From contig NC_016461.1 in assembly GCF_000226115.1 (NCBI RefSeq), positions 558,001 to 622,000 of the forward strand: a stretch of DNA of 64,000 bases. Reading direction: 5' to 3'. Below the pieces are notes generated by a model that was not told the origin of the DNA, searched no databases, and saw nothing but the letters and a program-made list of their open reading frames with translations. Position 1 is the first letter of the stretch. Each line of letters starts with the position of its first letter. This DNA comes from Thermothielavioides terrestris NRRL 8126. Its lineage: Eukaryota > Ascomycota > Sordariomycetes > Sordariales > Chaetomiaceae. This document shows, in pieces, positions 23,330 to 36,568 of this stretch. The position numbers and the translations under genes are program-made.

Positions 23330-25980
23330 TTATAAGGGAGTAAACTTTGGAGTATATAATCTATAACGAACTAGTTTACGATCTAGCTATCGTTATTCTA
23401 GTACTAAGTACTTATAAAGAGTTAGAAGCTAGATAGATTTAAGCCTTATAAACGTTAATATCTATAGGGATATATAATAGACACTTAAGTTTATTAAAGA
23501 CTTTAAGGTTATCTACAATGTCTAATAGGTAATCGCTATTAATCTCTAAAAACTTTAATACTTAGAAGCTATAGTATTACTCAAAGAGGTATTAGAAGGA
23601 GACGTCTACGCCTAATAGTATACTAAAACATTGTATATTATAGAGTATCCTCTCTTTTAGATACTTAATAATTATATTCTTTACATCTATTTTACAACTA
23701 TTAGGTATAAAGTCTAAGTAGCTATTAGTAAGAACCTTATCCTAGACCCTAGGATCGAAGACGTCGCCTTAGAGACTAAGGACTTAACCTAAAAAACGCT
23801 AGAGACTTTAGTACTAGAGAGTTAGGGACCGCTAGAGACCTCGAAGCCTTAGGGGACCAACGATTAGTAACTAGGACTAGCTATATTACTAGAAATATTA
23901 GTAAGAACTAGATATAATCTAACCGAGAATTAGTTAGTAACTCTATTAAGCTTAACCTTCTAAAAGTAACTAGAAACCTAAGATATACCAACTATTCCTT
24001 AATAGAGATATAAAACCTATATCGTTAGTAGCTATAATCTTAGTAGACGCTACTAAGGACTATAAAGAGGATTGTAGGATCTACTACCTTAGAATCGACA
24101 ACTTAAAGAAAAAGACCTATTATCTTCGATAGCTTAGCTAATTGGTACTTTCGACTAGGTTCCTTAGCTATTGCTATAGACGCCTAGCCAACTATCCTAG
24201 TACCTATCTAGGCTTCCTAAACTAGGTATAGTTATTTAAAACTCTAGAATAGAATATATAGATAGTTTAGTCGATTTCAATATCTCCTTACTATTCTAAG
24301 AGATATCGAGCTCGCTATATAGATAAGTAGCTAAACCCTCTAGATAAGGAGCTAGACCCTCTAGATAAGTAGCTAGAGCTATAGATATCTAAGCTACTTT
24401 CGCTATATAGGATTTTCTTACCTAGATAGCTAGAATAATAGAGAACTTAAACGTTATAATCGAAAGGGTAAATAGGGCTATAGGTATAAAAGACCATTAG
24501 CCTAAAACCGAGGATAGAAGTACTATATCTTTACAACTGTCTATACCTATATCGAAATAGAAGATTTAGAACACTAGTCTCTTTTAGCTAGATATAGAGA
24601 ATAAGGCTAAGGAACCTTAGGACCTATAGTATAACAAATAGCAGCTATACTATAGGGATATCAACCTTTAGGTTAAGTAGGTAGATTAGGTTATTAGATA
24701 CTACTTAGTAAAAGAAGAGACCTTGCGTATAGAGATATAGACTCTACTTCGAAGATTAGCGTTATAATAATATAAGTAGTAGCTCTCTACTATAGAAAAG
24801 GTAGCACTGACTATATCTATAAAAGTATAGATTAAACGCTTAAAAAAAGAGTTTAGTATCAAGAGATATAAAGTAGAGAAATAGCTAAATGAAAACTGAT
24901 ATATCGTAAAGAATAACTATAAAGACAAGCTAGTTTAGAAATTTGCTATAGAATACTTTAAATATATATATATTTAAGGAGATACTACTAAAGAGCAATG
25001 TCTAATACGCTTATATAACTACCTTTATCTAGAACTTCGCTAGCTATACCCTAAACTAGATATAACTACAGAGATAGGCGTATTCCTTAGTATTTTTAAC
25101 ACTAAAGTATATATCGTTAGAGACAAGCTCTGCTAGGACGTTGCTAAAGGCTATATTATTGGCTATAGTCCTATTGCTAATAATATAGATATAGAGTACA
25201 ACGACGAAGGACAAGGAGACGACTAGGAGGATAGCGGAGCCTTCTAGATAGGAAAAAGTAGAAGAGGATATTACGATCCTTAGAGAAGAGATAGGGACAA
25301 ACCCTAGCGACTTAGAAACAATTAATATAGAGATAGTGACTAAGTACAACTATTTAGTAACCGAAACTTCTATAGTGCAACTAGATATAGAAGAGGATAC
25401 TAACCGTTCAATGATTATAGAGGAGGACTTAGACCGTTCAACGGCTAGAGAAGAGGTGACAATGGCAATTAGGGAAGACCGCCTTGACCTCGACGACTCT
25501 AATAGATTCGGATATATATATATAAGAAGCAGTTCGAAAATGGCACCTTCTTATACTATAGTGAGATTATAGTGATAGGAGATGACGAAGATGCTAACCT
25601 TTACTATAAAATGTTAGAGAAGACTAGGTATATTCTTGTCGACGAATACGATATCGAAGCTAAGGACAAAAAATTGGAAGACGAGGAAGCTAATAGTTCT
25701 TACTACTTATATTACACTTTTCGCTAGCCTAGATTAAGCTAGAACAAACTGCTACGACAACTCCTATAGATTTAGCAATGTACTATCTATAGTAGAGTCT
25801 TTACAATATATTGTAAGCTTTTTAAATATATAGTCGACAATAGCGATAAAGACAAGTATAAACCTATATAACCTCGAATAGACTATTAGTACAACCTTAG
25901 TAACAACGAAAACGAGTTTAATAGTAAAGATATAAACTTTATACTAACCGAAGGACAGATTATAGAAATATAGCTATATA
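23330..25980 (+). pseudogene. gag-like region of the outer element (RIP-inactivated)
   Basis: Former coding sequence between the primer-binding site and retropepsin, with many in-frame stops. The inverted copy at about 33780-36450 is its reverse complement with mainly transition differences. No intact zinc knuckle could be read, so the label rests on position in the element. Confidence 0.6.
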
Positions 25981-26009
25981 TACTACTATTGAAAGCATTA
26001 GACAAATAA

Positions 26010-26232
26010 GCTATATACCTTATAATCAATATTAGTGTAAACCTAGGCGAGCTAGGTACTAAGGTTTACTTCGATATAGATAGTAATACTAACCTCGTCG
26101 ACAAGGAGTTTATCTCTAAGTAGGCTAAGAACCTACATTAGATTGATATAAAGCTATACTTTGTTAAAGGCGTTAGAGCCTATACCAAAGTTAAAAAGTA
26201 AGTCGAGTTTAACTTCTATATCTAAGGAATTG
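26010..26232 (+). pseudogene. Retropepsin-like part of outer pol, left of the insertion
   Basis: Reads INISVNLGELGTKVYFDI..., with the active-site tetrad mutated to D-I-D-S at about 26066-26094, as expected from a D-T-G-S ancestor after G-to-A and C-to-T change. The inner copy supports the alignment. The frame is interrupted at 26232 by the inner element and resumes at 36823 with the equivalent downstream residues. Confidence 0.6.
26228..26232. repeat. Left target-site duplication of the inner Ty3 element (AATTG)
   Basis: AATTG precedes the inner element; AATCG (36818-36822) follows it. The single C/T difference is a RIP-type transition. The same sequence is unduplicated in the inner element's own copy of this site (around 33540), confirming the insertion point. 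Confidence 0.85.
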
Positions 26233-26481
26233 TGTTATACGCCGATGGTCCTCGGTGACTATCTAGCGGTAAACGTATAAGGGTGAGAAAGATCAATGCC
26301 TCTTAGCCTCGTTAGCTAATGAGGCGGTACTCCTGAACACTAGTATATATTACAAAAGTATATTGATATAGTCTATCTTCCTACGAAGGGGTTCCGGGTA
26401 AGGTTCCCCTTTTTAAGGGAACGCTCGTTATCCTTAACCGCGGTACGGTTATAGGTGCCCTTGCTACAGTTGTATATAACA
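26233..26481 (-). repeat. 3' LTR of the inner Ty3 element (249 bp)
   Basis: On the plus strand it starts TGTTATACGCCGATGG and ends TTGTATATAACA. It aligns gap-free with the LTR at 36569-36817. The outer-facing end (left) retains more G and C than the matching inward-facing end of its partner. Confidence 0.92.
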
Positions 26482-26652
26482 AGTGCCTAGAGACAAGAAG
26501 AAAAAGATAGTGTCCTCGCCATCATTATAGAACTTAATATAGGATGAAGGAGCGTATAGAACAGGAAGAAAACTAATCTATATTATACCTTATATAGGTT
26601 TTATATCCGTTATCTCGTCCTATAGCGAAGCCCTCTATTACGATACGTCTAT

Positions 26653-28870
26653 TCATTTGTTCTACTTATCGAGATCGACTGTACTATCACTAGTATAAAG
26701 GTCGTCTCTTCCAACTTTAGAGGCCTTTATTACTGCCTTACGTTCAGTGGAAGCGGGCGTTTTCTTAAGCTTCTTAGGAGGACGTGTCGGCGTCTCCTAC
26801 ACTTTGTTGTCAATGGTTACTTTGCATTAGCGTTTAGTAGCAATAACTTCGACCATTTTAGCTCCCGACGTTGAATAGGTACTCTTATTGCACTAGCTTT
26901 GTAGTGTCTTAGCTAGTGTCGTCGATGCAACTAGCGACGCGGCTTTGGCGACGGGTACCTTGGTAGACGTTCTCTAGGCGGGTAGCTATATAGTCTTAGT
27001 AGAGTGTATAGCCGTTATAGTTGCGGCTTAGCTGACCTTAGGTGCCGGTTCTTAGCGCTTATTGGGCTAGATAGTCGTAATGGTCTATCTTGCAATTTCC
27101 GTCTCGCTAGGAATTGCACTTAGTACAATTGTACAAGCCTCGAGGATTATCGTATAGCGCTTAAGGTCTCGTATATACTTCGACAAACTTATATAGATAA
27201 TGTCTTATATATCGGAGATTATATATATAACTATATCGACGTCTTTATAGAGTGTATTATCTATATAACAGAGTTCCGTTATAGTCTTATTGTAGGCTTG
27301 TTGTATATCGCTAATCTTCTTAATCCAATGATAGTGCATTTTATCTAGGTTAGCCTAGAAGGCAAAGGTATCTAGCTCTATATATCTAGCATTCTTATTT
27401 ATATCTATAGCGTCGATATATCTTATAGATTCTATAGCGATATTCTCGACTTCCTTGACGTATATTTAATACTTCTATACAAAATGTAATAGGTCTTTGG
27501 TAAGCGTTTATACAATCTTTATATTGGCCTAGAGGGATTTGATAGTAGCGTCGTTCATAGTAACTATATAACTAGTACCACTTATAGTATCTATAGCTTT
27601 AACATTGTTGTAGTATACTAGGCTAAGCTCTACTAATATTACGTTGATAGATAGGTTGCCCTCCCCTTTAGGCGATATATACCGTAAGGCAAGGATCTCG
27701 ATAGCGGTTGGTATACGGCTTACAATCACCATTCTAGTCTCTTAGAACTCCTTAAAGGCCTTTTTGACTATACCTTTAATCCTATAGATACATAAGTTAT
27801 AAGCGAAGCTAGCTAGTTTGTCACTAGGATCTTTTTTTAGGACTACGTAATAGAATCTAGCGAACTACGTCACGAGCTTAGCTATATATTCTTCGTTATA
27901 GCTAAAGTCTATATATATATAGACGAGTGCCTTGCTTATAGTAGCGATATACTTGTTTATAGCTTTTATAGAGCAACAGGAATAACCGCGAGATATATAG
28001 GTCTCTTGTAGCTCTAGAATACGATATAGCTCCGTAGCTATATTCTCTTCGTCGTTTATATAATTAGCCTCGTTGTCGTCCAAGGCATCTTGGTCGTTAT
28101 CGTTTACGACTACTTCGTTATCGAATACAATATATATAGCTTACTAAGGCTCTTTACACTATATATAGGCGGTTGCAACGTTATCGATGTCAAGGTACTA
28201 GATCTTAAATATACGTTAGAGGGGTTGTTCTCCCTCTATATATTTATAAGTAAGAAGAGCGTTGAGGTGCTCTTATACTATATCGCTATCTAACGCTCCT
28301 TTGTAGTCTTTAGCGACTTTAGGTTCGTCGTCTAGAATAACAATAGGGCCTAAAATAGTGGCTTGCCCCTATTCCTTATATACAGTTTCTAAACTGTTTT
28401 AGATCGCTCTAGCTATATCGGCTTTCTTAGCAACTATTATTTCGTTGTTATAGGCGACTTTAGCGACGACGTCCTTAGTTATAGCCTAGTAGGACGTATA
28501 CGCTTCTATAATATACAAAGGGGTATTAGGTATATTAGTGACCTTCGTAGTATCTTCCACTTACTTTATAACAAGGCAAACGCTTTCTCTTTTTTAGGTA
28601 CCAATGGTATAGGTTTTAATAGAAGTCTTTCGTATATAGGGAGGTATTCTATATACGACGAAGGCTAGTCGGGTATCTCTCTTAGTAATATCGATACAAT
28701 TATACTTAAACGCTTCGCTACTCGATAACGTTAACAAGCTAAAAGAATCGACTATATAGTCGCCTTTGTCGGTAACGTAGGCACTATAAGAACGTATAGC
28801 AGATTGTTTCAAATTACGAATATAACGTAAGTATATACCGACTAACGGCAGCTTATATAAATGTATATAG
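26653..28870 (-). pseudogene. Extra sense frame 3' of integrase in the inner element (unknown protein)
   Basis: About 730 codons on the element's sense strand, between the antisense frame and the 3' LTR. Typical Ty3 elements end at the integrase. Readable pieces include YIHLYKLPLVGIYLRYIRN near the start, an Asp/Glu-rich block, SYNEEYIAKLVT, RYISPKGEGNLSINVILVEL, and a C-terminus rich in Lys ending DLDK-x-NK. The outer copy has the same order and matching pieces (41500-43708). I see no transmembrane segments, so an envelope is unlikely, and no enzyme motif. It is broken by TAG stops. The start codon is not visible; an ATG could have become ATA. Function unknown. Confidence 0.6.
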
Positions 28871-28902
28871 CTCAATAATAAAAAGGTTTGACGATCGATT
28901 AT

Positions 28903-29394
28903 ATAGTGAACGTAAATGACTACGATAAAGAATTGTTAAGGAAGATAGATACATTGAGGTTGATATACGAAAAGAAAGGAAATTATAGTAGCCTACGTCG
29001 GGCTATTCTAGAAGTAAATAAAAACAATGGCGTAGTGCCTATAGCCGATGAACGGTATTACTATCTAGCGGTAGCTAGAGAATAGAACATTGTACCTTCG
29101 AGGCTCGAAGCCCTATACCTTTATAGCAATAGGATAGCTTTCCCTAACTATTTATAGGTCAAGGTCAATAGCGAATCTAGATATAGAAAAATTAGAATAA
29201 GCAAAGTGCTTAACGAACTAAATGACTATAGTTTTATAACTAAAAGCGTTAGTAATATCCAAGTAAAGGGTAAGGAGAAGAAAAATCAAAGGATCTATAA
29301 GATAGAGGACGACGCTTATACATCTAGTAGCGGTATAGCAGTAATAAATATATTGAAGCGAATATATTCTAACAAAGAAAGTATAATCGAATAA
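28903..29394 (+). pseudogene. Antisense frame inside the inner element (about 163 codons, unknown)
   Basis: Opposite in strand to gag-pol and nearly intact: only two TAG stops between about 28903 and the stop at 29392-29394. Readable pieces are DYDKELLRKIDTLRLIYEKK, SSLRRAILEVNKNNGVVP, PSRLEALYLYSNRIAFPNYL and KVLNELNDYSFITKSVSNI. The last part is reminiscent of a winged-helix, but that is only an impression. The likely start is ATA at about 28903, an ATG after RIP. Its end lies 57 bp from the convergent integrase stop, and its start lies close to that of the divergent extra sense frame. The outer copy (about 41475-40965) shows the same protein with conservative changes. No family recognised. 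Confidence 0.6.
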
Positions 29395-29450
29395 AAGGAA
29401 GAGAGGGAAATAAGAAAGAAGGAAGGAGAAAGTCAATAATAGCATAGCTG

Positions 29451-32400
29451 TCAATAGTCGCTACCCTTCCTCTATAGTAGCTCGACGACAACTCGGTTCT
29501 AGAATCAAGGAATCTCCTTCACTTCCTCCCATTCCTTAATAGCGATGCCCTTATTACAGTGTTCCTTCTCCTAATCAATAGGGTACGCCTTTTCGTACTC
29601 CTCAACAAGTTCCCTAGCACCGTCAACAAGCTAGATATATAGGATCTACCAATCGTCTTTAGCAGTAAATCCTTTCTATCGTACTAGATATTCGACTTTA
29701 GGTCTCTAGTTCCTCTAAGTAATACGCTATTATACAATTCTCTCGACTTCCTAATGCTCGTCTCTATCAACGATTATAAGGCTAGGGGGTTCTATATTAT
29801 AGCCAAAGGGGTCTTTCCCCTAATCCGGCTTCTATAACTAGGAAACTAAAACTATAGGATAGACTTTCTAACTAGCTAGGAAGTCAAGCTCGTAGACGTT
29901 CCTATCGATTTTATAGACAATCTTAAACGGTCTTGCCCACTATAGTAACCACTTTCGTTTAGGCTTTCCTAGGAGATAGTATCTATCGTACAATTGTAGG
30001 TAAACGATATCTCCTACTTCGAACTCAATAGATATATACTTATCGTCGTAATATATCTTTATAATAACGTCTATATAATCGATCTATTCCGCTACTTCCT
30101 TCTAGTACTATTGTCTAAGGACACTAATAGCTTTGGCGGAGGCAATAGTGCCCTTTTTACAGTAAAGTATATCTAGGATAGAGTATAGTTTAAAGCTATA
30201 TATCAACTTGTTTAGCGATCTTCCAATAGTGACTATAAACGTATTATTAAGGTTATACTACAATATAGGGAGAAGTAGAGGCTATAGCGTTCCCAGTTTT
30301 TCTACGGCTTCTATATAGATAGCGATTTCTACCGTCTAGTTCGTCCTTTCTAACTAACTGTCTATCTAGGGATAATAGGCTATCGAGAAAAGGAGGCTAA
30401 CGCCTAGGATACAAAAGATTTCTTTCTATAGGTCAAAGGTGAACTTAGTGTCTTAGTCGCTAATGATTTACATTAAAAGTCTCTAATCTATATACGTTAG
30501 CGCTCTAAGAATTATAACGGCCTATTCTTCTACTAACATTCTATCGTTTCTAGCTATAAGAAGCTTCTTTTTACTAAACTTATAAGTGATAGTATATATA
30601 GTGTTGAGAATTAGGTACTTCTTTATTGACTATAGTGTCCCTTCGGAGGGTATAGCGAGTAAACCGACGATAAAATCTATAGTAATAGTATAGAAAGGCT
30701 ACGACGATGTCCAAATTGGCTAAAGGTCTCTAGGCTTCAGTTCTCTCAAAGTCTAGTTCTCTCTATATATAGGGCAATGCTAAACGTACTTATATACTAT
30801 CTAGCACTTTCGGTTAAACGCGAATACTAAGAGGTTCACCATTATATTGTCTATACCGAAGTAGTAAGTATTGTCGTATACAATGGCAAGAATGTCTTTA
30901 ATATAGCTACTAAGGATATAAAGCTTCCTCGCTCCTTTATAGTCGATATAGTAGAGGAGACTGTCCTTTAGTTTATAGGGTCTAAACTATAGCTTTTAAT
31001 GCTACTTTCTTCGTAGCTCTCCTTCTTACTCTTCGCGTTCTCTCTACTTAGCGATCTTCTTAGCTTGTTCTTCTATATCGTAGAGACTCCTAATAATCTT
31101 ATTGTACCAATAGTCGTTAAGGTAAGCTATAGTCAACTTAGCTTTAAACTCGTTACTAATAACTAGTTCGAAGGTACTAGTGTCTATAGCGTAGTATTCC
31201 TTAGTATCGATCTAGATAGTAGACCAAATGTCCTCCAATTCGTTGATAGCGTCTTAGGTTTCGTTAGAGACGTCCTCCTTAAAGGTCGATAGGCGTAATA
31301 GGGCGTCTAGTACAACGTTGAGCCTTCCTAGTATATAGAAGATATTAAGGTCGAACTAGGATAGCCAGTTTATAGCGTTAATGAGCTTTAGGTTAGCCTT
31401 TATAAGGTCTATAGTAGTAAGAGATATATACTTTACAATGCCTTTAGTTGCTATATAGTCTATTAGGATATTTATAGAATATTGGTTTGACTATACTATT
31501 TTCCAAAGCTTTTTAATTACCTATACAACAACGGCGACTTCTACTTCTATACTCCTGTACTTCCTTTCTACATTGGAAGTTAGGCGGGACAAGAATATAA
31601 TAAGCTAGATCTCGCTACTTAGGATATCTTAGCTAGGGATACTAGTACCGTCCTATTCGCTATAGAGCTGAAAGACGATTGCTCTATATCCTTTGCCGCT
31701 TACGTCGAGCTTAATGAACAGTAGTTTGTTAGGACAATGATAATATAAGAAGTATTACTCGTATAGATGTTCCTATAGTAGCTTGAAGGACTCTAGTTCC
31801 ACTAGTATAGGCTTAAATTTAACGTTCAAGGTAAATACCTTCCTAGCGTTCTTCGACTTAGCGACGGGAAGGTCTCCGCTTACTCTCCCTTAGGCAAGGA
31901 GTTTAGTCTTATAGTCCTATAGAGGCTACGCTTTCGCTATATACTATAGGATGCCCTTATATAGCTATCTAGCTATACCAAAGTACTGTTCTAAGGTCTC
32001 GAGGGTGTTGGGGAACTTAAGTTTCTTAAATATAGCGATTCTATCGTCTATCTTAGCTACTCCTTCGCCATTGACTATATAGCTAAGAAGTCTCACTGAC
32101 GGGTAGGCTACGAAGGATTTTTCTACTAAGATATAAATATATACCTTGTCGAGGATATCGAGAACCGTCTTAATATACTTAAGGTACTCCTCTATATTCT
32201 TACTAGCGATAATGATATCGTCGATATAAGCGTATATAAAGTGCTTATACTTATAGAATAAACGGTCTATAAAGCGCTATACGAAAGCTAGTAAGTTTTT
32301 AAATCCTATTAGTACAACGTTCGAGCGTTCTAAACCTCTAGGACTAATGACCACTATACGGTTATAGTATTCTTCTATAACTAGAAGCTAGAAGAAGAAT

Positions 32401-33780
32401 CTAGAGGCGTTAAATACTATAAAGATCATATTGCCTATTATTATATTTATAATATCGTCTTAGTTAAGTAACGGGTATATATCCAGTACTATCAATGTAT
32501 TTAGGGGCCGGAGGTCTACTATAGCTCTGCCTTTCGTTTTTCCAATAACCGTGTAATAGACTACGAAGACTAGATAAACGATAGGGGTTGGCTAGTCTAT
32601 AAAGTCCATCTTTCCTTACGTATATAGTTTGTTATATTCTTCGTCGACGATTACTTAGTCTTTAACATTTAGTAGGTAAACCTAAATAAGCTTAAGCTAA
32701 TTCTACTATCCGTCGATAAGTGGAATTCTTATCTTCTGATCCTCTAGTATAGGGACAATGCTATAATCATAGAAGACGTTATACTTGTCTAGTAGTACCT
32801 TTATTTCTTCTACGTACCGTCTATCCCTACTATAGACGTTTACCCCTACTACTAACTTGATATATAGAATATCGTCTAGTCTCTCGATACTATAGGATAA
32901 CGTATAGAACTCCTATTTAGTAGGTGGCTTATACTTATCCTCTATCAGTGTCTCTGTTATCAGTTCCTTACCGCTAGGCTCCTATTATATAGTTGTTGTC
33001 ATCTATATATATTTATCGTCTACAACGTTATCCTAGGTCTATTGTATAAGGTTCTATACCATTGCCTAGATGTCCTCTTCTAGGCTATACTAAAGAAGGT
33101 GTCCAATATACTATCCTTCGACAATAGTGATTAGGCGAGCGGTATTGTTCCTTACAATAGCCTAGTATACGCTCTTTACGTCTACAATAGCGTCCAATAT
33201 ACCTTCGATGTATAAAGCGAAGTAGAGCTTACGTTTCTAGCTGCCTAGATTATCGTCATCGGTGTCTATAGGCTTGAACATAGTCTCAATCAGGTGTTCC
33301 GTCATAGGTACGACCGTCACAATGTTCATAGCTTTCACCTTCTAGATTATTCTTTTCCATTCTATATATACTTTTACCTTTATATTATAAATGGACTAGA
33401 AGTAATAGGTAGACGTATTAAGGTCAATCTTTACTTCGTTATAAAGTATAAAGTTAGTTCTAATCAATAGTTTTACTCTTAAACCTTCAATGACGTCGGC
33501 TATTATAGTAAAGTAACCGTCTACATTAATATCGTAGACAATTCCTTAGATATAGAAGTCAAACTCAATTTACTTTTTAACTTCGGTATAGGCTCCAACG
33601 CCTTTAATAAAGTATAGCTTTATATCGATCTAACGTAGGTTCTTAGCCTACTTAGAGATAAACTCCTTGTCGACGAGGTTAGCGTTACTACCTATATCAA
33701 AGTAAACCTTAGTGCCTAGCTCGCCTAGGTTTACGCTAATATTGATTATAAGGTATATAGCTTGCTTATCTAATGCTTTC
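29451..33780 (-). pseudogene. pol of the inner element: retropepsin, RT, RNase H, integrase, chromodomain
   Basis: Minus-strand reading gives retropepsin (about 33780-33480), reverse transcriptase (about 32900-31900) with an intact YIDDIII box, an RNase H region, an integrase core, and a chromodomain (about 29760-29560) reading RPKVEYLV-x-x-KGFTAKDD then ARELVEEYEKAYPID. In chromoviruses this domain directs integration to heterochromatin. The stop is TGA at 29453-29451. In-frame stops are mostly TAG. The integrase-chromodomain architecture is secure; exact borders are approximate. Confidence 0.8.
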
Positions 33781-36450
33781 AATAGCGGTATATATAGCTA
33801 CACTTCTATAATCTGTCCTTCGGTCAACGTAAAGTTTATATCCTTACTATTAAGCTTGTCCTCGTTGTTACTAAGGTTGTGCTAGTGGTCCGTCTAAGGT
33901 TGTATAGGTCTATATTTGTCTTCGTCGCTATCGTTGGCTATATATTCGAAAAGCTTATAACGTATTATAAAGACTCTGTTATAGATAGTATATTGCTAAA
34001 TCTATAGGAGCTATTGTAGCAGTTTATTCTAACTTAGTCTAGGCTAGCGAAAGGTGTAATATAAATAGTAAGAACTATTGGCTTCCTCGTCTTCCAACTC
34101 TTTATCCTTAGCTTCGATATTATATTCGTCGACAAGAATATACTTAGTCTTCTCTAGTATTTTATAATAAAGGTTAGCGTCTTCGTCGTCTCTTGTCACT
34201 ATGATCTCGCTATAGTATAAGAAGGTGCCGTCTTCGAACTACTTCTTATATATATATATCCGAATCTATTAAAGTCGTCGAAGTCGAGGTAGTCTTCCCT
34301 AGTTGCTATTGTCGCCTCTTCTCTAGCCGTTAAACGGTCTAACTTCTCCTCTACGATCGTTGAACGGTCGGTATCCTCTTCTATATTTAGTTATACTATA
34401 GAAGTTTCGGTTACCGAATAGCTATACTTAATTACTATCTCTATACCAATTATTTCTAAGTCGCTAGGGTTTATCTCTATCTCTTCTCCAAGGATCGCAA
34501 TATTCTCTTCTACCTCTTCCTATCTAGAAGGCTTCGTTGTCCTCCTAGTCGTTTCTTTGTCCTTCGTCGTTGTACTCTATATTTATATTGTTGGCAATAG
34601 GACTATAGCTAATAATATAGCTCTTGGTAGTGTCTTGGCGAAGCTTGTCTCTAACAATATATACTTTAGTATCGAGGATACTAAGGAATATACCTATCTC
34701 TATAGTTATATCTAGTTTAGAGTATAGCTAGCGAAGCTCTAGATAGAGACAATTATATAGGCGTATTAAACGTTGCTCCTTAGTAGTATCTCCTTAAATA
34801 TATATATATTTAAAGTATTCTATAGTAAATTTCTAGACTAGCTTGTCTTTATAGTTGTCCTTCGTAGTATACTGGTTTTCGTTTAGCTATTTCTCTACTT
34901 TGTATCTTTTAATATCAAACTCCTTTTTTAAATGCTTGGTCTACGCTTTTATAGATATAGTCAGTACTACCTTTTCTATAGTAGAGAGCTACTATTTATA
35001 CTATTATAGTGTTAATCCTCGAAGTAGGGTCTATATCTCTATACGTAGAGTCTCTTCTTTTACTAGATAGTATTTAACGACCTGATCTACCTACTTAACC
35101 CAAAGGTTAATATCCCTATAGTATAGCTGCTATTTATTGTACTATAGGTCCTAGGGTTCTTTAGCCTCGTTCTCTATATCTAGCTAGAAGAGACCAATGT
35201 CCTAAATCTTCTATTTCAACGTAGATATAGACGGTTACAAAGACGTAGTATTTCCGTCCTTAGTTTCAGGCTAATGGTCTTCTATGCCTATAGCCCTGTT
35301 CGCCCTTTCGATTATAATATTTAGGTTCTCTATCATTCTAGCTATCTAGGTGAGAAAGTCCTATATAGCGAAGGTGGCCTAGATATCTATAGCTTTAGCT
35401 ACTTGTCTAGAGGGTCTAGCTCCTTATCTAGAGGGTCTAGCTACTTATCTATATAGTAGGTTCGATATCTCTTAGAATAGTAAGAAGACATTGGAATTGA
35501 GCGAACTGTCTATACGTTCCGTTCTAAGGTTCTAGATAACTATATCTAGTCTAGGAAGCTTGGATAGGTACTAGGATAGTTGGCTAGGCGTCTATAGCGG
35601 TAGCTAGGGAACCTAGTTGAAAGTACCGATTAGCTAAGCTGTTGGAGATAATAAGTCTTCCTCTTTGGGTTGTCAGTTCTAAGACAGTGGATTCTACGAT
35701 CCTCTTAGCAGTGTTTAGTAGCGTCTGCTAAGATTATAGCTACTAACGATGTAGGTATTGTGTCCCCATTGAGGAATAGTTGATATATCTTAGGGCTTTA
35801 GTTACTCCTAGAAGGTTAGACTTAGTGGAGTTGCTAGCTAGCTCTTGGTCGAATTATATCTAGTTCTTACTAATGTTTCTAGCGATATAGCTAGTCCTAG
35901 TTGCTGATTGTTAGTCCCTTAAGGCTTTAGGGTCTCTAGTGGTCCTCGACTCTCTAGTACTAAGGTCTCTAGCGTTTCTTAGGTCGAGTCCTTAGTCTCT
36001 AAGGCAGCGTCTTCGATCCTAGGGTCTAGGATAAGGTTCTTGCTAACGGCTACTTGGACTTTACGCCTAATAGTTGTAAGGTAGGCGCGAGAAATATAAT
36101 TGTTAAGTATCTAAGAGGAAGGGTACTCTACGATATACGGTATTCTAGTGTACCGTTGGACGTAGGCGTCTCTTTCTAGTGCCTCTTCGAGTAATACGGC
36201 GGCTTCTAGGTATTAGAGTTCTTAGGGATTGATAGCGGTTACCTACTAGACGTTGTAGGTGACCTCGAAGTCCTTAATGAACTTGAGTGTTTGCTATACG
36301 TCCTTATAGACGTTGGCGTTTATAAAGCTTAAATCTATCTAGCTTCTAACTCTTCGTAAATGCTTAGTACTAGAATAACGGTAGCTAGGTCGTGAACTAG
36401 TTCGTTATAGATCGTATACTCCGAAGCTTGCTCCTTTATAAAGGAATATT
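33780..36450 (-). pseudogene. gag-like region of the inner element (RIP-inactivated)
   Basis: Reverse complement of the outer element's gag-like region, lying between the 5' LTR (36569-36817) and retropepsin. It is interrupted by many stops. Identity as gag is by position only. Confidence 0.6.
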
Positions 36451-36568
36451 ATCTACCTTGGGCGTTGCTCTATACAACTTACTAGGCGTAATTTGTGATG
36501 TCTCCCGATCTGAACTTAGCTCCCTTCGACGGGAAGCGAACAAGTTTAAATCGTTAGTAGGCACCACT

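Noticed and set aside
28888..28902. TTG at 28888 as the start of the antisense frame
   Set aside because: TTG is not a usual fungal start, and ATG cannot become TTG by a RIP transition. ATA at about 28903, a likely mutated ATG, fits better.
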